Source: Epiperipatus broadwayi (taxonomy: Eukaryota; Onychophora; Udeonychophora; Euonychophora; Peripatidae). Taken from it: DNA of 64,000 nucleotides. Of this stretch, positions 58,614 to 64,000 are shown one piece after another; positions within the stretch are counted from its first letter, which is position 1, and the number at the start of each line of letters is the position of its first letter. The stretch lies in the NCBI GenBank assembly GCA_028023455.1, contig JAQFVV010000205.1, positions 1,471,353 to 1,535,352 of the forward strand. The letters are read 5' to 3'. The position numbers and the translations under genes are program-made. The notes below the pieces were generated by a model. That model did no database searches, was not told the origin of the DNA, and saw nothing but the letters and a program-made list of their open reading frames with translations.

Positions 58614-58729
58614 GAGTGTAATATAGCTTTGCATTGGTCAGCATTTGCTGGAAGTGTGGAAATTTCTGAAATATTTCTCAATGAAGGATGCAGTATTTCC
58701 GCAGCTAATGAACATGGGGATACTCCATT
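58614..58729 (+). CDS. EHMT: EHMT/G9a/GLP-type H3K9 methyltransferase, next ankyrin-repeat exon
   Basis: The exon has 38 codons plus two bases. It opens ECNIALHWSAFAG, corresponding to the family's EENICLHWAAF-type repeat, and closes NEHGDTPL with the last codon split (phase 2). The acceptor is a long T-tract ending TTTTTTAG at 58606-58613; the donor GTAAGT starts at 58730. Joined to the exon ending at 18370 it reads KDN-ECNIALHW with no missing residue, so no exon is skipped between them. In G9a/GLP the aromatic cage that reads methyl-lysine is built by the ankyrin repeats around this point; the Trp of LHW and the preceding repeat's WTP Trp are both present. No stop codon. The following exon, expected to start IAAR-like, was not found before 64000. 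Confidence 0.88.
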
Positions 58730-59217
58730 GTAAGTGGCAAGTTTCTTTATAAATTTTATATTTAATTTTTCATAAGTCTTAGATAAATTTTGATCTTCAT
58801 AATAATAATAGTGGTCTTTTAATTGGTAATGGTTATCCAGATGTATTTATAATAATAATGATGATAATATTAGCATTAGGATAAGCTGTGAATTCAGTAT
58901 TGCTTCTTAGGAAATCCCATGAACAGCATTTCTTCAGATTCACTCACTCATTTATGTGTTTTTTTTTATGTTGTTCAAAGATATCTTCATTTCCAGAATT
59001 CTTTTCTTTTAGCATTAATTATTGTAGATTATTATGATGAACTATATCGTATCATAATTTGACCTAATTTGAACAGTTTCATTTGATGTTTTTGACTTCT
59101 CGTGAGAGTCATATCTAGTCTGGTCACAGTGTACTCATTCGTTTTCCTTGATGTTAAGTGGCCACTCACTAATAAGTATGATCACTGCAACTGCGAGATA
59201 GTTTAACAATCACTAAC

Positions 59218-59823
59218 TGTTATATCTTGCTTTGCCTTCAAATAATAGAATAGTCCAGATTCCATCTTATCTTGATAGGATTGAGCATTTATTGCCAAGG
59301 ACCAATGTATAAACAAATAAGTAACATATGCCCATTGGCAAGAATGGGCCAATAGGCGATAATGCTCATCAAACTCAATTGTTCTCATTATAGATTGGGA
59401 TCTGGTCGTAAATAGTCAATTCATTTGGAGGTAATGTTAGAAACAACTCAAACCTGAATGGCAGTATACATGTCAACTGTATGGCTGAGCAGTGAGGCAA
59501 GTTCACCCTAGAACTGGAACTTGCTAGACATAAATCAGACACAAGGCAAGCTGTCATAGTACAACTGAAGTGTTATTGCACTTATTCATGTGGCAGACTC
59601 GCAGTATAGCTGGAAGTAATAGGTAAACTTATAAAGGCATCTGAAGTCCTTTACAGAAATACTTGCACGGCAACTAACACTATACCAAGCCAATAGTATC
59701 AGACGAAGATATAAGATTGTACATACAGTGTATATATGCACTTTTATGTTTGTTATAATAAATAAATATTATTAGTATTTTGCGAGTTTGTGTTTATATT
59801 GTAATCACCAATAAACACAAACA
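59218..59823 (+). repeat. LTR-like sequence, family 2, copy 2
   Basis: 606 bp beginning TGTTATATC and ending AAACACAAACA, with AATAAATAAAT near the end. It is homologous to the minus-oriented 45664-46199. Immediately after it ATTTGGCACAGTTGATAG (59824-59841) resembles a Gypsy-type primer-binding site, so this is probably a 5' LTR left with a little internal sequence. The internal region after 59841 is decayed. Confidence 0.6.
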
Positions 59824-60349
59824 ATTTGGCACAGTTGATAGTAACACATCTTTTTTTCCTCATGACTGGAAAATAGTTTAAAATGATAAGATTTTGCCCC
59901 CACAGGTCCTTAGATTGAACCTATTTTGCCAACCACATTATTAATGATTGATAAAGGACTTATAGAGAAGAATCCATCTTCTGATGAAATTTCTAGATGT
60001 CTTTACGAACTTTGTTAATAACTTAGTTGGCTAATAAAAAAAAGGATATATGCTGAATAAATTAATAAGATTTATTTTTAATATAAGCATGAAATCAAGA
60101 AAAATATTAGTATAACTTTAGTTTTGTTTTTTGTTATTACATAATTAAGCTTTCACTAATTATAATTTTTTTTTTATTTTCATCTATTATAATTTTCATT
60201 AACAAAACACCACCATATTATTCTTTCATATTCTCTTAGTAAATAAATATTTACATTTATTTGTATCTGAAAAAACTATCTCCTTTTTATTAGTGCTAAT
60301 ATTTTATTATTTTTGTTATTTTAATATACACATTATATCTCAGCGAAAA

Positions 60350-60850
60350 AAAACTGACACTTTCTCCAAGCTGCTGTAGTGCTATCTCTGAATCAATACG
60401 TGTTACTAAGCAACTTAGTTTAGCTATTTGCCACAAAAATTTTAAGATACTAGCATATTTGAATGTCAAATTACGACATTAAATGTGGTAATATATTTCA
60501 TATTTTAACTCATGATGGAATAATGCAACTACCATTAAATTTTGTTTAAATTGGGCAAAATTGTCTTTGGTATTACATTGAAGGCTTGAGGAGCAAGAAT
60601 ATTTTTACAAGGTTTGCATGATTCCAGGATGGAAGTGGGGATATTGAAGATGATGCATGAGGATGCAAAATATTATTATCATATTTTATGCTGTGATATT
60701 CAAAATATGCTAGCATAATTAAATTTTTATTCGTGAATTGCTTAATTATCACCACATAACATGTATGTTAATTCAGAAATGGAACTGCAGTCAGCTTGGA
60801 AAAGGTCAGTCATCTGCTACTGGGGTACACTCTATATTCTAGTAATTATC
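60350..60850. repeat. Dispersed repeat, copy 3
   Basis: Aligns in its first half with 19640-19850 and in its last 80 bp with 20955-21035 (AATTCAGAAATGG, CTGCA, AGCTTGGA, GGTC, ACACTCTAT). Family unknown. Confidence 0.5.
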
Positions 60851-61140
60851 TTAATATATATATGAAATACTGCCTAATATTATACTAGTAATTATAAATA
60901 AAAATAGAAATTCATAAAGCATTACAATACTAGCCAAAAAATAAAATTTTATTAAAATTCTTCCACACCCATGGTGTCATCTATTAAAAAATAGAACTTT
61001 TCAAGTGAAGTTCAATTAAACATCTTATATATGTATCAAACAAAGTTGCCTTCTCATCATTCACTTCAAAAAACAATTTCCTTTAACATCAAAGTATGTC
61101 TTCGTGAGATTGATGGCTTCAGATTCAAAAATTTTTATCA

Positions 61141-61375
61141 TTAACAAGTTTCTTTTATTCTTTTCAATTCACTTTTTTTATAAACGATCATTTCTGCCTT
61201 ATCAACTAATATTTTATAACCTATATTCAGATCATGAATATATAAAGTTGAATTATATCTATTTTTAACTCTACTTTTATAAACTTTAACTCTTTCATTA
61301 AGACGTAATTTACTCTGACCTATATAAATTTTCTGCAAAGGAATCTTATAAACGACCCCAGGAATAGATTTGCAA
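61141..61375 (-). pseudogene. PLE GIY-YIG endonuclease fragment, third locus
   Basis: Minus strand: SIPGVVYKIPLQKIYIGQSK, LRLNERVKVYKSRVKNRYNS, TLYIHDLNIGYKILVDKAEM and KKSELKRIKETCLL. The GIY-YIG pattern (VVYKI..KIYIGQS, R in LNERV, the H in IHDLN, E in SELKRIKE) is clear. No RT is adjacent. This copy differs from those at 8.2 and 9.5 kb and probably belongs to another PLE lineage. Confidence 0.7.
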
Positions 61376-61379
61376 TCAA

Positions 61380-61625
61380 TTGACTGTTTTGAAATTATTT
61401 AGTAATGAATTTAAATTCAGGCCTTTTTTCCAGGCCACTTTTGTATCACCCAATAAAAAAGTACAGGCTGTCCTCTACTTTTGTACAATTTGCTATTTTA
61501 TGCAAAGGACAATAGAAAAAGATGCAGTTTGTTATGGAATTTTTTATCAAGAAAAGAAAAAGAAGAGTACAATTCAACTATTTCTTGATGAATTTATAAA
61601 GAAAACACCAGGTACTAATCAATAA
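61380..61625 (+). other. 81-codon ORF, unassigned
   Basis: The C-terminal KKKKSTIQLFLDEFIKKTPG faintly recalls the tail of CENP-B/Tigger-type or PIP-box-like sequences, but nothing else supports a family. Possibly chance. Confidence 0.15.
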
Positions 61626-62137
61626 AGTGTTATTTATGTATTGCATATTGGAGTTTTTGTTCTTATCCATGCATCTATTATATCACAATCATCAATCAGC
61701 ACTTATACTTACTGAATAATGATAAATACTTTAAATGATCAAATTTCATTGTTAAAATTTGTTCATAATATTGCCTTCTATATATAAAATTAAAAATAAC
61801 TAATTTAAAACAAAATTGAAATCAACAATAATGATTTACATTTTTATATAATGTTAACTTGTAACTTTTTAGTATTATTAATTTTATTTTTAAAATCGTA
61901 ATAAATTTATTTTTCTTAATTTGAGATGCCTTTCGATTACTTCTATTCTTAGAGAATTCTCATAAATCACATAAAAACTTAAATAGGGTTTTGATTCGTC
62001 TGTCATGTGTGATCTCAGCAATTAATTTCTCATATAATAAATTCTGCTTCAGAAAACAAAATCTAAAATGTAATTATGAATAGGAGTAAAAGTCTGAAAA
62101 TTTAAAAATATTTTCAAATAATTAACATGTCTTTTTA

Positions 62138-62383
62138 GATATGATATGTTGGACTATTTCTATGAGTGATTGTTGAATATATAGAAAATTTTAAACTTTA
62201 TTTAAACTTTCCAAATACAAACAACTTGTTAGTAATAACACACAAGGGTAGTAATTACAGGCTAGTAATTTGTGTGTTATTACTAACAAGTTGTTTGTAT
62301 TTGGAAAGTTTAAAATTTTCTATACATTCAACATTCACTCATAGATGATGGAAATAATCTGCCATATCACATCTAATAATGTA
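62138..62383. mobile_element. Foldback element, family of 36462-36898
   Basis: Arms of about 107-113 bp (62138-62244 and 62271-62383) share the inverted block TTAGTAATAACACACA and adjoining sequence. The left arm contains an 11-bp internal duplication ATTTAAACTTT. The ends carry (T)TGGACTATTTC / GATGGAAATAATC, related to the ends at 36462 and 36898. Confidence 0.75.
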
Positions 62384-62399
62384 CCACCATGACAAACCT

Positions 62400-63180
62400 T
62401 CAGAAAAACATGTCTTTTTATTTATATAATCATATGATTAGTAAACCCAATGAAAAAAATATTGAATTTTAATCTTTCAGAAAAATAAGCAAAGCAACTT
62501 ATTTATAAATATATTTACCATGCAAATTTTTTAATGAACCCAAAGACTATATATCTTTATACATTTTTAATAATTTTATAAATATTAATCTTTTATCTTA
62601 TTCATATTTTTCACTAATTTATTTTGCATAAATTGTTTTATATTTTTAATATATATTGAAACCGTTACGGGTTTCATGACATACAACATAGTAGTGTGTG
62701 TACACACCCACACACATATATAAAATTGAAAGAAAAAGTAGAAATAAACACAGACAAATTTTTTTTATAGATATCTTCTACAGTACACTAGAATAACAGT
62801 AAAAACTAAATAATTTTGAATTTAAATTTTTTTATTATAAATTAAACATTTAAAAAGGTCTAATTAATATTTTGTTCTGATTTTGAAATTAAAACAAGCA
62901 TGTTTTTATGCTACAATAGATATCCTTGGTAATTATAAAATTCCATTATCTATTTTAGAAATCTTTTTGCTTGTATAACATATTTTGATAAAATTCCACT
63001 ATCTGTTTTAGAATTTTTTTTTTTTTTAAAGTAATGTTTGTATAACATTTGATAAAAATCCACAAAGTGGTTTTTCAAAGGAGTAAAGTGAATTGAAAAG
63101 AGTCATTGGCCTTTTTCAATGAAAATAGGAAAAAATATTTTTAATTGGTGTATTTTTTCCCCACATCCTGTTATATAAAA
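62400..63180. other. AT-rich DNA
   Basis: A CA-rich run at about 62697-62717. A local duplication (TGTATAACAT..GATAAAA..CCAC) lies at about 62973-63062. No gene. Confidence 0.5.
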
Positions 63181-63184
63181 GGGG

Positions 63185-63560
63185 GTAGTTATTAAGTGGT
63201 TCTGTGTAGTTCTAGATTGTTCCAAGAGTTGGACAGATTACAATAGAAACTACCATGAAAATATAACTGAAGGCAAGGAGGGAAAGTCCAGCAGCTGCTC
63301 CATAATTCACTGTGGTGGAGTTTGAATTCACATGGAAGGCAATGGTCAACTTCAATGTTTTACAGCCCTAATGTAGACAAAGCAGCTAACTTGTCTGAAG
63401 TCTATCCAATCCTAATATACCTTTTCTAGAAATGACAAGAAGCCAGTCTACTGTTTTAAAAGGAACCAGCTTACAAGGAGAATCCATCAGCTTGCTGAAG
63501 AATTAGTTTATACTATGCTGATTTATCTATGCTGAGTATAAGTAAATGTACACATATATG
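63185..63560. repeat. GC-richer unknown interspersed repeat
   Basis: This roughly 370-bp block is clearly less AT-rich than its flanks and contains TTCCAAGAGTTGGACAGATT, GGTGGAGTTTGAATTC (B-box-like) and CTTGTCTGAAGTC. Composition and the GAGTTTGAATTC element suggest a SINE-like repeat. No second copy lies in the window, so it is unproven. Confidence 0.4.
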
Positions 63561-64000
63561 AAGCACAGCTAGTGAGTTGTCATATATGTAGAGGGAACAA
63601 TATTATTTTAAATCGTTTAATTAAAAAAATGACATTTAAAATCTACAATTTAAAAGTACAAATAAATAATTTTTGCTTGAATTAAAAATGTAAAAGTAAA
63701 GAATTGATTCATATACTACAAAAATATTTCTAGATTGGAAAAGAGATTTGCTGGAGCACTTTTTTAAAGACATTTATAATTAATAAATAGTAACCTGTCA
63801 AAGACTAATTTTATTTTTTATTTTTAAAAGTAAAAAAGAAGAAAAAAGAAAAAACTTTTATGAAGGGCCGTCAAATAATTTAATAACTGATTCATATTTT
63901 TTTTAATATATTTTTAACATCATATTTTCATGCGTACACATCTATATGTTAAATCAGTCATTAATTATGTATTTTAAAAGAAAAAATAATTTCATTTATA

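Noticed and set aside
1-64000. CRISPR array, operon or phage-like region
   Set aside because: The spliced host gene, LINEs, LTR elements and base composition show this is nuclear eukaryotic DNA; no regularly spaced short repeats were seen.
58730-64000. Next EHMT exon (IAARxxxYDCV-type)
   Set aside because: Scanned for the expected residues after an AG acceptor and not found; presumed to lie beyond the window.

Overview
This is a eukaryotic, strongly AT-rich window, evidently from a large repeat-rich invertebrate genome. The only host gene I can support is a fragment of an EHMT/G9a/GLP-type histone H3K9 methyltransferase. Two spliced ankyrin-repeat exons on the + strand (18266-18370 and 58614-58729) join in frame and match the family without a gap, so the 40,243 bp between them is one intron. 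Everything else recognised is mobile DNA, its debris, or low-complexity AT-rich sequence. The exon residues and the mobile-element mix would suit an arthropod (perhaps a chelicerate), but Hydra-like cnidarians or molluscs are not excluded; I cannot name the species.

Region 1-18265 (upstream of the first exon): a hammerhead-ribozyme repeat cluster at 0.87-2.28 kb; a decayed ISXO2/Merlin-like DDE transposase at 5.7-6.5 kb; a Penelope-like (PLE) GIY-YIG endonuclease unit between inverted repeats at 7.97-8.9 kb; and a three-level nest at 9.38-16.77 kb. In that nest, a head-to-head pair of PLE endonuclease fragments is interrupted by a 5'-truncated RTE-type LINE (minus strand), which is itself interrupted by an APE-RT LINE (plus strand) bounded by roughly 0.5-kb inverted repeats.

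Region 18371-58613 (the intron): a LINE C-terminal fragment; a mariner-like N-terminal fragment; a complete Ty3/Gypsy provirus (22236-27013) with 5-bp target duplications and LTRs about 2% different but broken pol; three short hAT-type elements with 8-bp target duplications; RTE and CFDP2-like LINE endonuclease relics; a 1.2-kb element carrying four hammerhead motifs inside a 12-bp target duplication (37696-38907); several foldback elements; an LTR of a second family; and a mariner C-terminal fragment.

Region 58730-64000 (downstream intron): a second copy of that LTR family with an adjacent PBS-like site, another PLE endonuclease fragment and more foldback elements. No further EHMT exon was seen.

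The most interesting material is the group of hammerhead-like ribozyme repeats arranged as opposed units. They resemble metazoan retrozymes/PLE-derived repeats, share an unusual A-A step next to stem II, and two copies lie in the sense orientation inside the EHMT intron. No CRISPR arrays, operons or bacterial-type signals are expected or seen.
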